NCBI RefSeq assembly: GCF_036010325.1 | Contig: NZ_CP108549.1 | Span: 1,054,001-1,118,000 of the forward strand | Reading direction: 5' to 3' | Length of the DNA stretch: 64,000 nucleotides | From: Streptomyces sp. NBC_01210 | GTDB lineage: Bacteria; Actinomycetota; Actinomycetes; Streptomycetales; Streptomycetaceae | Notes under the pieces: generated by a model | What the model was told of the DNA's origin: nothing | The model's database searches: none | Seen by the model: only the letters and a program-made list of their open reading frames with translations | Shown: one piece after another, positions 52,255-60,639 of the stretch | Position numbering within the stretch: the stretch's first letter is position 1 | How the letters are laid out: every line of letters starts with the position of its first letter | Made by a program: the position numbers and the translations under genes

Positions 52255-52581
52255 TTAGGCTGCGGCGGGGATGTGGATGGCTCCGCTGTCTTCGTCGGCG
52301 GCGGCGGTGAATCCGGCCTGGGTGAGGCTGGCGACCAGGGCGGTGGTGTGGGCTTTGCGGATGCCGCGGTCGTCGTCGGCGCCGGGGTCCCTGCTGTGAA
52401 GGTGCCGGGTGGCGGCGTGGAGTTCGGCATCCGGGTGCCAGGTGACCAGGACGTCGTCGCGGGCGGGCTGGATGCGCAGTCCGCCGGCGGTGCCCGTGCT
52501 GCTGGGCGCTATGTCGAAGCCGGCGCGTCCCAGGGTGCGGCTCACGTCAATGCACAAAGCATCAAGATCAGCGATGGTCAT
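52255..52581 (-). CDS. Hypothetical protein, 108 residues
   Basis: A soluble alpha/beta protein starting MTIADLDALCIDVSRTLGRA and ending in GAIHIPAAA. It has alternating strands (GLRIQPARDDVLVTWHP) and helices; no catalytic motif, signal or membrane segment. I do not recognise it. It is transcribed away from the lasso peptide genes, and the 577 bp between them is shared promoter space. It could be a resident gene of the island unrelated to the peptide. Confidence 0.65.
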   Translation of the reverse strand: MTIADLDALCIDVSRTLGRAGFDIAPSSTGTAGGLRIQPARDDVLVTWHPDAELHAATRHLHSRDPGADDDRGIRKAHTTALVASLTQAGFTAAADEDSGAIHIPAAA

Positions 52582-53158
52582 TTGTCCACCCTAACAATCT
52601 GTTCCCGAGCCTGTTTGCCACAGGTCAACGCCGTGCGACACGGGCGGCGGAAAGGGTGAGCCGTTCGCGAAACGGCGATGGTGTCCTGCCGAGTGGTGTA
52701 ACAGCGATCTTCCGGGAGTGACCTCGATACGCGGCGGCAGCATCGAGCCATTCAGGCGGAAGAAGCGGGGAAGGGAGCACGGCGGCGAGGTCGGAGTGCG
52801 CCCCGGCGGCTCTGGTCGGTTCCGGTTGGTGCGCGCTCTTCGCCACACTCACCGTGTGCTTCTCGATGTGCAGGTCGAAACGGTTTTCCGTCCTTGCGCG
52901 CATCCCGCTCGCCGCATGTTTGGTTTTTGACGAACCTCGTGAGCCGCAGTGCAGCTCTCTGGCCACTTCAGAACTTTACATATGATCCCATTTTCTCTAG
53001 CGACCTTGCCTCGGCATCCACCTGTGCACGTAGCTATTGCGTACACCCGCTTCCTTGTTCCGGCTCCCGATGAGCCTGGACGGGACGGCAGTGAACCGGT
53101 CTCCGGTTCCCGGCCGGCCAGGAGGGGCGGTCGTGACACCTGTACGTGAGGAGAAGTC
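52582..53158. other. Promoter region upstream of the lasso peptide precursor
   Basis: A 577-bp gap. The part 52,930-53,060 is clearly AT-richer than its surroundings; TATGAT at 52981-52986 could be a -10 box, though its -35 is weak. A minus-strand frame over 52625-52966 has no recognisable character. GAGGAG just before 53159 is the precursor ribosome site. Confidence 0.55.
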
Positions 53159-53269
53159 ATGAAGAAGGCTTACGAGGCGCCGACGCTGGTCCGGCTCGGG
53201 ACGTTCCGGAAGAAGACCGGGCTCCTGCAGAGCTCCGGCAACGACCGTCTCATCCTGAGCAAGAACTGA
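53159..53269 (+). CDS. Lasso peptide precursor, citrulassin-like
   Basis: A 36-residue peptide. The leader carries the lasso recognition pattern Y-x-x-P-x-L-x-x-x-G-x-x-x-x-x-T: YEAPTLVRLG followed by TFRKKTG, with Thr at the penultimate leader position. The predicted core is LLQSSGNDRLILSKN (15 residues). A macrolactam between Leu1 and Asp8 gives an 8-membered ring with a 7-residue tail. The core closely resembles citrulassin A as I recall it (LLGLAGNDRLVLSKN), in which Arg9 is converted to citrulline; here positions 3-5 and 11 differ. GAGGAG precedes the ATG by 5 bases. It is 26 bp upstream of the cyclase gene. Confidence 0.93.
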   Translation: MKKAYEAPTLVRLGTFRKKTGLLQSSGNDRLILSKN

Positions 53270-53295
53270 CGGGCGACGGTTCCTGACCCGACGTC

Positions 53296-55152
53296 ATGAC
53301 TGAACTGCACGAGAGTGCGGGGACGGGCCCCGGCGACGCGCACTTCACGGTCTTCACCGACCGGGAGGACGCGGCCGCCGTGGCCCGCTCCTTCGCCCGC
53401 CCCGGAACGCGAATCCTGCAGCACGCTTCGGGCCGGCCCTGGCTGGTGGGGCAGTGGCACGATGAGGAGATCGTCACCGCGCGCGCCGGCCACACGGTCC
53501 TCGCCGTCATCGGCTGCTGTCGGATCGACGCCGTAGAGCTTGAGCGCCACGCCGGGAGGCTGCGGGATCTTGCCGAACTCGACGCACTGGCCCGCTCCCT
53601 TCCAGGGAGCTTCCATCTCGTCGCCGCGCTCGGCGGGCGGCTCAGGGTGCAGGGCACCGCCTCCGGGCTCCGGCTGGTCTTCCATGCCCCCGTTGACGGA
53701 ACACAGGTGGCTGCCAGCCGCGCCGACGTACTCGCCGCGGCGCTCGGTGCCGACCCGGACGAGGAGCAACTGGCCGTCCGGCTGCTGTGGCCGGTTCCCC
53801 ATCCACTCGCCGAGGCACCCATGTGGCGAGGCGTCACTTCCGTGTCTCCCCAGTACGCGCTGATCGTTTCGCCGGATGGCCGGAGCGTGCGCCACTCGCG
53901 CTGGTGGGCACCGCCGGAACCGGTACGTACTCTCGCCGATGGCGCCCCTCTTGTCCGCGAAGCCCTGGCCGCGGCGGTCGGCGCCCGTACCCGGCAGGGT
54001 GGCGTGGTCAGCTGCGACCTGTCAGGCGGCCTGGATTCCACCTCCATCTGTTTCCTGGCGGACCGCTCACCGGCCCGGGTAGTGGCCAGCACCTGGCCTG
54101 GTCGTGACCCCGCCGACACCGATCTGTACTGGGCAGAACAGGCCGCCCGCTCGTTGCCGGACATTGACCATGTGGTCTGGGACGCCGACGCTTCACCGCT
54201 GGTCTACACGGGCCTGCTCGGCATCGATGACCTGCTGGACGAACCGACCATCGGCGTCATGGACCGCTCGCGGGTCCTGCACCACCTGCCCGGCCTGGCG
54301 GAGCGGGGCAGCCGGTTGCACCTGACCGGCATCGGCGGCGACCACGTGGCCTGGTGTTCCGAGGCGTACTACCACCGACTGCTCCGCACCCGCCCGCTGT
54401 TCGCGCTGCGCCAGCTGCGCGGCTTCAGGGCCCTGTGGCAGTGGCCACTTGGCGGCACGGCACGCGCGCTGGCCGACTCGCGGCCGTACGGGAAGTGGCT
54501 GGCCGACTCCAGCGGCCGCCTGCGAGACCCACTACCCGCCACCGTCAGCACCAGCCTCGGCTGGGGCATGCCCCCTCGCCTCTTCGACTGGGTCACCCCC
54601 GACGCCGAACGGATGGCCCAACGGGCGCTGCGCGAGGCCGCCCTGACCGCCGTACCGCTGCACCCGGACCGCGGCCTGCACACCGACCTCGAACAGATCC
54701 TTTCCTGCACCCGCATCATCCGTCAGTGGGACGGGATGGCGGCCCGGGCAGGCGTACCGATGGCCTCGCCGTTCCTCGACGACCGCGTCATCCAGGCATG
54801 CCTCGCCGTGCGCCCGAGCGAGCGCGTCACGCCCTGGCAGTACAAACCCCTCCTGACCGCCGCCATGAGCGGGATCGTGCCCGATGCGTGCCTGCGGCGC
54901 ACCAACAAGGCCGCCGCTTCCATGGACGCATCCAACGGACTGCGCGAACACCGCGCCGATCTGCTGGCGCTCTGGGAGGACTCCCGGCTGGAACAGCTCG
55001 GACTGGTCGACGGCGCAGCCCTGCGCCGGCTCGCCCAGCGGCCGGCCACACCCGAACTGCGCGACGCGATCCTCTACTCGACCATCGCCGCCGAGGTGTG
55101 GCTGCGCGGCCTGAACCGAACCACCGGGCCCAAGGCTCCCGCCTCCTCATGA
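53296..55152 (+). CDS. Lasso peptide macrolactam synthetase (asparagine synthetase-like, C protein)
   Basis: A 618-residue ATP-dependent cyclase. The N-terminal third is a degenerate glutaminase-like domain with no catalytic Cys2. The synthetase domain has the pyrophosphate loop SGGLDS (residues 243-248) and LTGIGGDHVAW. It adenylates the side chain of Asp8 of the core and joins it to the free amino group of residue 1 while the tail is threaded. It starts at the ATG at 53296. Its stop overlaps the next gene (ATGA). Confidence 0.94.
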   Translation: MTELHESAGTGPGDAHFTVFTDREDAAAVARSFARPGTRILQHASGRPWLVGQWHDEEIVTARAGHTVLAVIGCCRIDAVELERHAGRLRDLAELDALARSLPGSFHLVAALGGRLRVQGTASGLRLVFHAPVDGTQVAASRADVLAAALGADPDEEQLAVRLLWPVPHPLAEAPMWRGVTSVSPQYALIVSPDGRSVRHSRWWAPPEPVRTLADGAPLVREALAAAVGARTRQGGVVSCDLSGGLDSTSICFLADRSPARVVASTWPGRDPADTDLYWAEQAARSLPDIDHVVWDADASPLVYTGLLGIDDLLDEPTIGVMDRSRVLHHLPGLAERGSRLHLTGIGGDHVAWCSEAYYHRLLRTRPLFALRQLRGFRALWQWPLGGTARALADSRPYGKWLADSSGRLRDPLPATVSTSLGWGMPPRLFDWVTPDAERMAQRALREAALTAVPLHPDRGLHTDLEQILSCTRIIRQWDGMAARAGVPMASPFLDDRVIQACLAVRPSERVTPWQYKPLLTAAMSGIVPDACLRRTNKAAASMDASNGLREHRADLLALWEDSRLEQLGLVDGAALRRLAQRPATPELRDAILYSTIAAEVWLRGLNRTTGPKAPASS

Positions 55153-55436
55153 CCACCGTTGCTCCGCAGAAAGGCACACGCATGGCATTGAAGTTCGGCG
55201 CCAATGTCTCCACTGCCGAGACGGACTACGGCACGGTCCTCCTGGACGAACGCGCCGGGGACTACTGGGAGCTGAATCCCACCGGCACCCTGGTGGTCAA
55301 CACGCTGATGGCGGGCGGTGACGAAGCCGCCGCGGTCGCCGCGCTCGTCGACGAGTTCGACATCGACCTCGTCCAGGCGAAGCAGGACGTCGACGCCCTC
55401 GTACAGCAACTGCGGACCTCGGGGCTGGCCGAATGA
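55149..55436 (+). CDS. Lasso peptide RRE protein (B1, PqqD-like)
   Basis: A 95-residue protein; the PqqD-like RiPP recognition element begins at [17 protein letters not shown] and includes [17 protein letters not shown] and the helix [20 protein letters not shown]. It binds the precursor leader and presents it to the protease. The ATG at 55149 gives a 4-bp overlap with the cyclase gene; an internal ATG at 55182 with AAAGG upstream is a credible alternative and would remove an 11-residue non-family head. Confidence 0.92.
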   Translation: MTTVAPQKGTRMALKFGANVSTAETDYGTVLLDERAGDYWELNPTGTLVVNTLMAGGDEAAAVAALVDEFDIDLVQAKQDVDALVQQLRTSGLAE

Positions 55437-55867
55437 CGACCCCCAGCGCCCTGCAGCGGCCCACCGGCGTGCCCTTCACCGGGCGCCTGGCCGCCCGTCT
55501 CGTCCTGATCCCCGCCCTCGCGCTCTCACTCCTGCCGCCCCGCCGGATCCGCGCCGTGCTCCACCTCGCATGTCGCGGAGCCACGCCGGCCACCGCCGCA
55601 CAGGCAAAGAACGCACGGGACGCGATGTGCGCGGTGAGCCTGCGCTGCGCCGGGCCGAAAGGCTGCCTGCCCCGGTCTCTGGGAGCCGCGCTGCTGTGCC
55701 GCCTGGGAGGGAGCTGGCCGACCTGGTGCACCGGGGTGCGCGTGGTGCCGCCGTTCACGGCGCACGCCTGGATCGAGGCGGACGGCCGCCCCGTGGACGA
55801 GGGCGTACCCGACGACTACTTCACCCGGCTCATCACGGTCGCTCCCGGGAGCCGATCAGGCCGATGA
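55433..55867 (+). CDS. Lasso peptide leader protease (B2, transglutaminase-like)
   Basis: A 144-residue cysteine protease. The Cys-His-Asp triad by family position is Cys78 in GCLPRSLG, His111 in [12 protein letters not shown] and Asp117 in the same stretch. An N-terminal hydrophobic segment ([13 protein letters not shown]) may hold it at the membrane. It removes the leader after the conserved Thr-Gly. The ATGA overlaps at both ends show that the four enzymes are translated as a chain. Confidence 0.93.
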   Translation: MTTPSALQRPTGVPFTGRLAARLVLIPALALSLLPPRRIRAVLHLACRGATPATAAQAKNARDAMCAVSLRCAGPKGCLPRSLGAALLCRLGGSWPTWCTGVRVVPPFTAHAWIEADGRPVDEGVPDDYFTRLITVAPGSRSGR

Positions 55868-57723
55868 CCGACACCGCCGTGGATCAGGCACAGCCGGCGG
55901 CCGAGGGCGACCGCTCCACCCGGGCCGCGGTCGCCACCATGTACCGGCTCACCACCGGCCACCGGGCCACCATCACCGTCGCCACCGTACTCACCCTCGT
56001 CGGCTCGGCGCTCGGGCTTGCCCAGCCGCTCGTCGCCAAACAGGCCGTGGACGCGAGCGGACGGGGACAGCTGTTGTGGCCCTTGCTGCTGCTCCTGGCC
56101 GTACTGTTCGTCACCGAAGCGGCGACCAGCGCAGCAGGCCGCTTCGTTCTGGAGCGCATGGGCGAAAGCATCGTACGAGGGCTGCGCCACAGCCTGGTCG
56201 GACAACTGCTCCGGCTGGAGATGCGGGAGTACGACCGGCACCGCACCGGCGACCTGATCTCCCGGGTCACCACCGACACCACCCTGCTCAGAGAAGTCGT
56301 CTCCCAGGCACTGGTCGATCTGGTGACGGGTGCCCTCGTCGCGGCGGGGGCGATCGTCCTCATGGTGTGGATCGACCCCCTGCTGCTGCTCCTGGTCACA
56401 GCGACCGTAGCTACCGCCGCCGTGATCGTCACCTCGCTCCTCAAGGGCATCCGGGCTGCCTCCGAACGCATGCAGACCTCCGTCGGCGCGATCGCCGCCG
56501 ACCTCGAACGCGCGCTCGGCGCCCTGCCGATGGTCCGGATTCACCGAGCCGAGGACCGTGAAGCGGGCCGCATCGGAGAATGCGTCGAATCGGCGTACAG
56601 CGCCGGCGTACGGACCGCGAAACTCGCCTCCGTGATGAGCCCCGCAGTCGAACTCGCGGTACAGGGCTCCTTCCTGATCGTCCTGGTCATCGGCGGCCTG
56701 CGGGTCAACGGCCACACCCACTCCCTCGGCGACCTGGTCGCCTTCCTGCTGTACGCCTCCTACCTGGTCCTTCCACTGTCCTCGGTCTTCCGGGCAGTCG
56801 GCCTGATCCAGCGCGGCATGGGCGCCTACCAGCGCATCGAGCAGGCACTTTCCCTGCCGGCGGAACCCTCCCAACAGACGCCGGCTGTCCGGGCACATAC
56901 ACGCGAGGCAGCCCGGCAGACCATCCCGTACGAGAAACCCGCCCTCGCCCTGCAGGACCTCACCTTCGGCTACGACCCGACCCGGCCCGTGCTGCGCAGC
57001 ATCTCTTTCACCGCCCCCCACCGGCGACAGACAGCCCTGGTCGGCCTGTCGGGTGCCGGAAAGAGCACGATCTTCGCCCTCATCGCCAGATTTTATGAAC
57101 CGGACTCCGGGGCCCTGCTGTTCGACGGTCTGCCCGCCACCGAACTGAGCCGCGGGGAGTGCCGCTCACGCATCGCGGTCGTCGACCAGAACACCCACGT
57201 CGTCCATGGCTCACTCTGGGACAACATCACCTATGCCGCACCCGACGCCACCGAGGCCGAAGTCCAGCGCGTAGTCGAACTCGCCCAGCTCACAGGCGTC
57301 GTCGAACGGCTGCCCGGCGGCCTGCCCGGCATGCTCGGCGAACGCGGCGGCACACTCTCCGGCGGCGAGCGACAACGGGTCGCCCTCGCCCGCGCCCTGC
57401 TCGCACGCCCCTCGATCCTCCTGCTCGACGAGCCCACCTCCCACCTCGACGCCGTCAACGAAGCCGCGCTCACCGCCGCGATGCGGGACATCGCCCGAGA
57501 ATGCGCCGTCCTGGTAATCGCGCACCGGCTGTCCACCGTCCAGCACGCCGACCGGATCATCGTGCTGGACGAAGGCAGAGCCGTCGCCAGCGGACGCCAC
57601 GAAGAACTACTCACCCACAGCCCCACCTACCGCAAACTGGCCGCCGGCCAAACGCTCCGCCCGGCCACCACCACGCCCACCCCCGTGACGACCACACACC
57701 CCCAGCCACGCCACCCACTGTGA
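55864..57723 (+). CDS. Lasso peptide ABC exporter (D protein)
   Basis: A 619-residue half-transporter with a six-helix membrane domain (about residues 30-330) and a C-terminal ATPase. Walker A is GLSGAGKST, signature LSGGERQR, Walker [14 protein letters not shown], and the switch His is in VIAHRLST. A homodimer should export the mature peptide and give the producer immunity. It starts at the ATG at 55864. Its stop is 38 bp before the duplicated melC2 fragment, so the island boundary lies immediately downstream. Confidence 0.94.
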   Translation: MTDTAVDQAQPAAEGDRSTRAAVATMYRLTTGHRATITVATVLTLVGSALGLAQPLVAKQAVDASGRGQLLWPLLLLLAVLFVTEAATSAAGRFVLERMGESIVRGLRHSLVGQLLRLEMREYDRHRTGDLISRVTTDTTLLREVVSQALVDLVTGALVAAGAIVLMVWIDPLLLLLVTATVATAAVIVTSLLKGIRAASERMQTSVGAIAADLERALGALPMVRIHRAEDREAGRIGECVESAYSAGVRTAKLASVMSPAVELAVQGSFLIVLVIGGLRVNGHTHSLGDLVAFLLYASYLVLPLSSVFRAVGLIQRGMGAYQRIEQALSLPAEPSQQTPAVRAHTREAARQTIPYEKPALALQDLTFGYDPTRPVLRSISFTAPHRRQTALVGLSGAGKSTIFALIARFYEPDSGALLFDGLPATELSRGECRSRIAVVDQNTHVVHGSLWDNITYAAPDATEAEVQRVVELAQLTGVVERLPGGLPGMLGERGGTLSGGERQRVALARALLARPSILLLDEPTSHLDAVNEAALTAAMRDIARECAVLVIAHRLSTVQHADRIIVLDEGRAVASGRHEELLTHSPTYRKLAAGQTLRPATTTPTPVTTTHPQPRHPL

Positions 57724-57761
57724 ACCGGGCGGACACAACACCAAGGTCCGGTTGGAGCCGT

Positions 57762-57950
57762 CTGCTTCATCGACAAACTGTGGGCCGACTGGCAAAGGCT
57801 GCACCCGACCTCCGGATACCTTCCTTCCACCGCCCCGCGCAACGTCCCCGGGTTGCGCGACACGATGAAACCGTGGAACGACGTCACGCCGCAGGACATG
57901 CTCGACCACACCAAGTTCTACACATACCGCTAACCCTGGGGCCTGCCCCG
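57762..57950 (+). pseudogene. Duplicated 3' end of melC2 (direct repeat copy 2)
   Basis: A 189-bp copy of 51323-51511 with four substitutions (about 98% identity). It reads CFIDKLWADWQRLHPTSG and continues to the same TAA stop. One change turns Val-Ile of the original (NVIGL) into Val-Pro (NVPGL). It has no start or upstream coding sequence. Identity ends abruptly at both sides: 5' after the exporter spacer, 3' at the truncated secreted-protein gene. Confidence 0.95.
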
Positions 57951-57954
57951 GCAA

Positions 57955-58413
57955 TCAGGACCACCAAGTGGTTCGAGCTGCCGAAACCCCCGGCCTGTAC
58001 GCGAGCACCGCTGCCCACTCCGGCCACCGACCCGGTCGCCGCCGGGAGGTACCGGGTAGCGAGGTTGAATTGTTGCCGTTTGTGGAGCCGGCGTTCGGGG
58101 AGATGCTGTCCGGCACGCCTGACCACCCGGCCTCGTTGAGGCCGAAGACGGAGCCGCTGGTCATGTCCCAGACGGTGGACAGCTTTGCCCCGGGCTTGGT
58201 CGGGTTCCAGTGGGCGAACTCGTTGGTCACCAGCCCGCTGTTCGGAAACGTCGGACGGAACGGCGCCGGCACCACGGCCCTGCGCATCAGGGCCGCACCG
58301 ACCGGAGGCGCGGCGACCGCGAGCGTCGCGCCGCCGAGGAGCGCAGCGCGCAGCCATGCCCGGCGGGACGTGGACGGGGCACTCCGGGCCCGGAGCCGGG
58401 ACGTATCCGTCAT
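57955..58413 (-). pseudogene. Secreted protein gene, 3' truncated at the island junction
   Basis: Starts at the ATG at 58411-58413 after AGGAGG. Residues 1-40 form a Tat-like signal peptide (STSRRAWLRAALLGGATLAV). The mature part, NSGLVTNEFAHWNPTKPGAK then STVWDMTSGSVFG and GWSGVPDS, resembles the first strands of a secreted carbohydrate-binding or lyase-like protein. After NNSTSLP the sequence becomes Arg/Pro-rich and stops 4 bases from the melC2 duplicate. I infer the true gene was longer and its end was lost when the duplicate arrived. Confidence 0.6.
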
Positions 58414-59185
58414 CGGTGTCCTCCTACAACTGCCTGTGATGCACGGGAGAGCGGGATGACGGGCAGGTCGGCGAAGGCAGGCCGGCTGCCGGCCCGGGCA
58501 CCTCGGCTCACCGCCAGGCCGATGCCACCGCGACTGGACGACCCGGGGAGCTGCCCCGGAGCCGGACCGTGCCATCGACCACAACGACACTCCGCGGGCC
58601 CCATAGCTAGGAACGGAACCGCTCTCTGCTGCCAGGCACCGACATGATGGCGTGAGATCGCGCGTGTCATCAAAGATCACCCGAGGTAGCGAATCGTGAT
58701 CTTGAATGAGGGCAGTGGCTTTCCGTTCGGGTGCGTCGGGTCTGATACGCGGGCAGTCGGGCCGGGATGTGAAGAACCATCAGCGGTGTTAACCAACCGC
58801 CTCGTGCGGGAAGTTGCCGCTGATGGTTCCGGGGCGGACGCGCCGGCGGTTGAGCCCGCTCCCGTCGTCGAACGGTCCGTGCGGGAGCACCCGCAGCCGT
58901 CGTCGCGGACGACGGGGCGGCGGAGGTTCCACGTCGCCGGCGCGGCGGGCGTTCCAGGAAACCAGCGGGTCTGGTCGACGTGATCCACGATGCGGTTCAG
59001 GGCGCGCCGGCGGAGTACCGGGGCGATGTGGAGACGGCCACAGCCGCCTTGTTGAAGCGGGCGAGGCGCCGGAGGCGGACGAGGACGGCCAGGAGCCCAG
59101 CGTCGGATCTGCCGATTCCGCCCGGTCCTCGCGGCGGAGCATCTCGTCGACGGCGCGCCGGACTACGCCCATGAGGTCCGCGCGG
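58414..59185. other. 772-bp stretch with no supported gene
   Basis: Divergent or downstream frames are Arg/Pro-rich. On the minus strand MGVVRRAVDEMLRREDRAES (about 59172-59110) and, in another frame, LLAVLVRLRRLARFNKAAVA look like pieces of one decayed gene separated by a frameshift. Another frame ends LPSFKITIRYLG near 58677. None can be named. Confidence 0.4.
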
Positions 59186-60484
59186 CTACGTGGCTGTGGC
59201 CGTGAGGTCCCCGCGGCGCGGCGCGGCGAACCCGTCGAGATCCGCGCGGGTGAGACCGGTGAGCCGGGCGACCTCGGCGGTGTCCAGGGCGCCGCAGTCG
59301 ATGCCGCGCAGCAGATAGCCGCTGAGCGCCTTGGCGGTGGCGGGCTCGTCCATGACGTCGCCACCTGCGTGGTTGGCGTACGCGGACAGCCGCGCGGCGG
59401 CCTGCTCCAAGCCCTCGCGGTAGAAGGCGAACACGGCGGCGTAACGGGTCGGAAGGTGGCCCGGGTGCATGTCCCAGCCCTGGTAGTAGGCGCGGGCCAG
59501 CGCGCGGCGGGTGAGTCCGTAGTGCAGCCGCCAGGCGTCGTGCACCTTCTCGGTCGTGCCAACGGGCAGCACGTTGGTGGAGCCGTCGGAGACACGTACG
59601 CCGGTGCCCGCGGCCGCGACCTGCATGACGGCCTTGGCGTGGTCGGCGGCCGGGTGGTCGCTCGCCTGGTAGGCGGCGCTGACGCCGAGGCAGGCGCTGT
59701 AGTCGAAGGTGCCGTAGTGCAGTCCGGTGGCCCGCCCCTCGGCGGCGTCGATCATCCGGGCCACGGCGGCGGTGCCGTCGGCGGCGAGGATGGACTGGCT
59801 GGTCTCGATCTGGATCTCGAAGCCGATCCGGTCGGCCGCCAGGCCACGGGCCTTCTCGAAGGCTTCGAGCAGCCGAACGAACGCGGTGACCTGCTCGGGG
59901 TACGTGACCTTGGGCAGCGTGAGCACGAGTCCGTCAGGCAGACCGCCGGCCTCCATCAGCCCGGTGAGGAAGATGTCGAGGGTACGGATGCCGCGGTCGC
60001 GTACGGCTGCTTCCATGCACTTCATGCGGATGCCCATGTACGGGGCGGCGGTGCCTTTGGCATACGCATCGGTGATCAGGCGGGCGGCGCGGGCCGCGTG
60101 GGCGTCCTCGTCGGCGTCACCGCGGCCGCCGTAGCCGTCCTCGAAGTCGATGCGCAGGTCCTCGACGGGCTCGCGCTCCAGCTTGGCCCGTACGCGGTCG
60201 TAGACCGGTCCCGCGAGCTTGCCGGAGAGGCCGAGGACGGCGGCGAAGGATGCGGCGTCCGGTGCGTGCTCGTCGAGCGCCGCCAGCGCCTGGTCGCCCC
60301 AGCAGCGGATGGTGTCGGCGGCGAAGACATCACCGGGTACGTAGACGGTGTGGACGGGCTGGCGGGTGCCGGGGTCTCCCGGGTAGCGGCGGGCGAGTTC
60401 CGCGTCCACCGGTGCGAGGGAGGCGCTGATGCCCTCGCTGACCGCTCCGGCGAGGCTCGTTGCCACCTTCTCCTGCTGGCCCAT
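59186..60484 (-). CDS. HpcH/citrate-lyase-beta-like aldolase family protein (DUF6986)
   Basis: A 432-residue TIM-barrel protein. Metal-site residues typical of the CitE/HpcH fold are seen in LRIDFEDGYGGRGDADEDAH, split here as LRIDFEDGYG then GRGDADED, and in GFEIQIETSQSIL. GLHYGTFDYSACLGV and QGWDMHPGHLPTRYAAVF are hallmarks of the DUF6986 branch. The enzyme is expected to cleave or form a C-C bond in a short oxo-acid; in Streptomyces relatives it is often near purine-degradation genes, as I recall. AGGAGGG precedes the ATG at 60482-60484. Confidence 0.87.
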   Translation of the reverse strand: MGQQEKVATSLAGAVSEGISASLAPVDAELARRYPGDPGTRQPVHTVYVPGDVFAADTIRCWGDQALAALDEHAPDAASFAAVLGLSGKLAGPVYDRVRAKLEREPVEDLRIDFEDGYGGRGDADEDAHAARAARLITDAYAKGTAAPYMGIRMKCMEAAVRDRGIRTLDIFLTGLMEAGGLPDGLVLTLPKVTYPEQVTAFVRLLEAFEKARGLAADRIGFEIQIETSQSILAADGTAAVARMIDAAEGRATGLHYGTFDYSACLGVSAAYQASDHPAADHAKAVMQVAAAGTGVRVSDGSTNVLPVGTTEKVHDAWRLHYGLTRRALARAYYQGWDMHPGHLPTRYAAVFAFYREGLEQAAARLSAYANHAGGDVMDEPATAKALSGYLLRGIDCGALDTAEVARLTGLTRADLDGFAAPRRGDLTATAT

Positions 60485-60520
60485 CCTGCACCCTCCTGTT
60501 TTCCGCTCCACGGAATCAAC

Positions 60521-60538
60521 AATCCGTATAGCGAAGTT
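60521..60538. promoter_or_regulatory. Possible IclR-type operator
   Basis: AATCCGTATAGCGAAGTT contains a T-N-CG-N5-CG-N-A imperfect palindrome 37 bp before the aldolase start, in an AT-rich promoter. It resembles sites recalled for IclR-type regulators of allantoin genes. Confidence 0.35.
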
Positions 60539-60639
60539 AATAGGCGGTCGCGACCTGCGTCAATGGTCACCCGAAAGCGTGCGGGGCCGCGCGGTGAAGA
60601 TCACCGCGCGGCCCCGGGGCCGTACAAGACTTCCGCGGA

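Noticed and set aside
52625..52966. Minus-strand 113-residue frame in the lasso promoter region
   Set aside because: Includes the AT-rich promoter-like segment; no ribosome site and no recognisable domain.
54354..55148. Second frame inside the lasso cyclase gene that runs into the RRE gene
   Set aside because: The upstream part is Arg/Pro-rich and out of frame with the cyclase; only the final segment from 55149 is the real RRE protein.
51323..57950. Considered as attL/attR of an integrative element
   Set aside because: No integrase, excisionase or replication gene lies between the repeats, and the repeated unit is a protein-gene 3' end of 189 bp with substitutions, so ordinary recombination or duplication is more likely.
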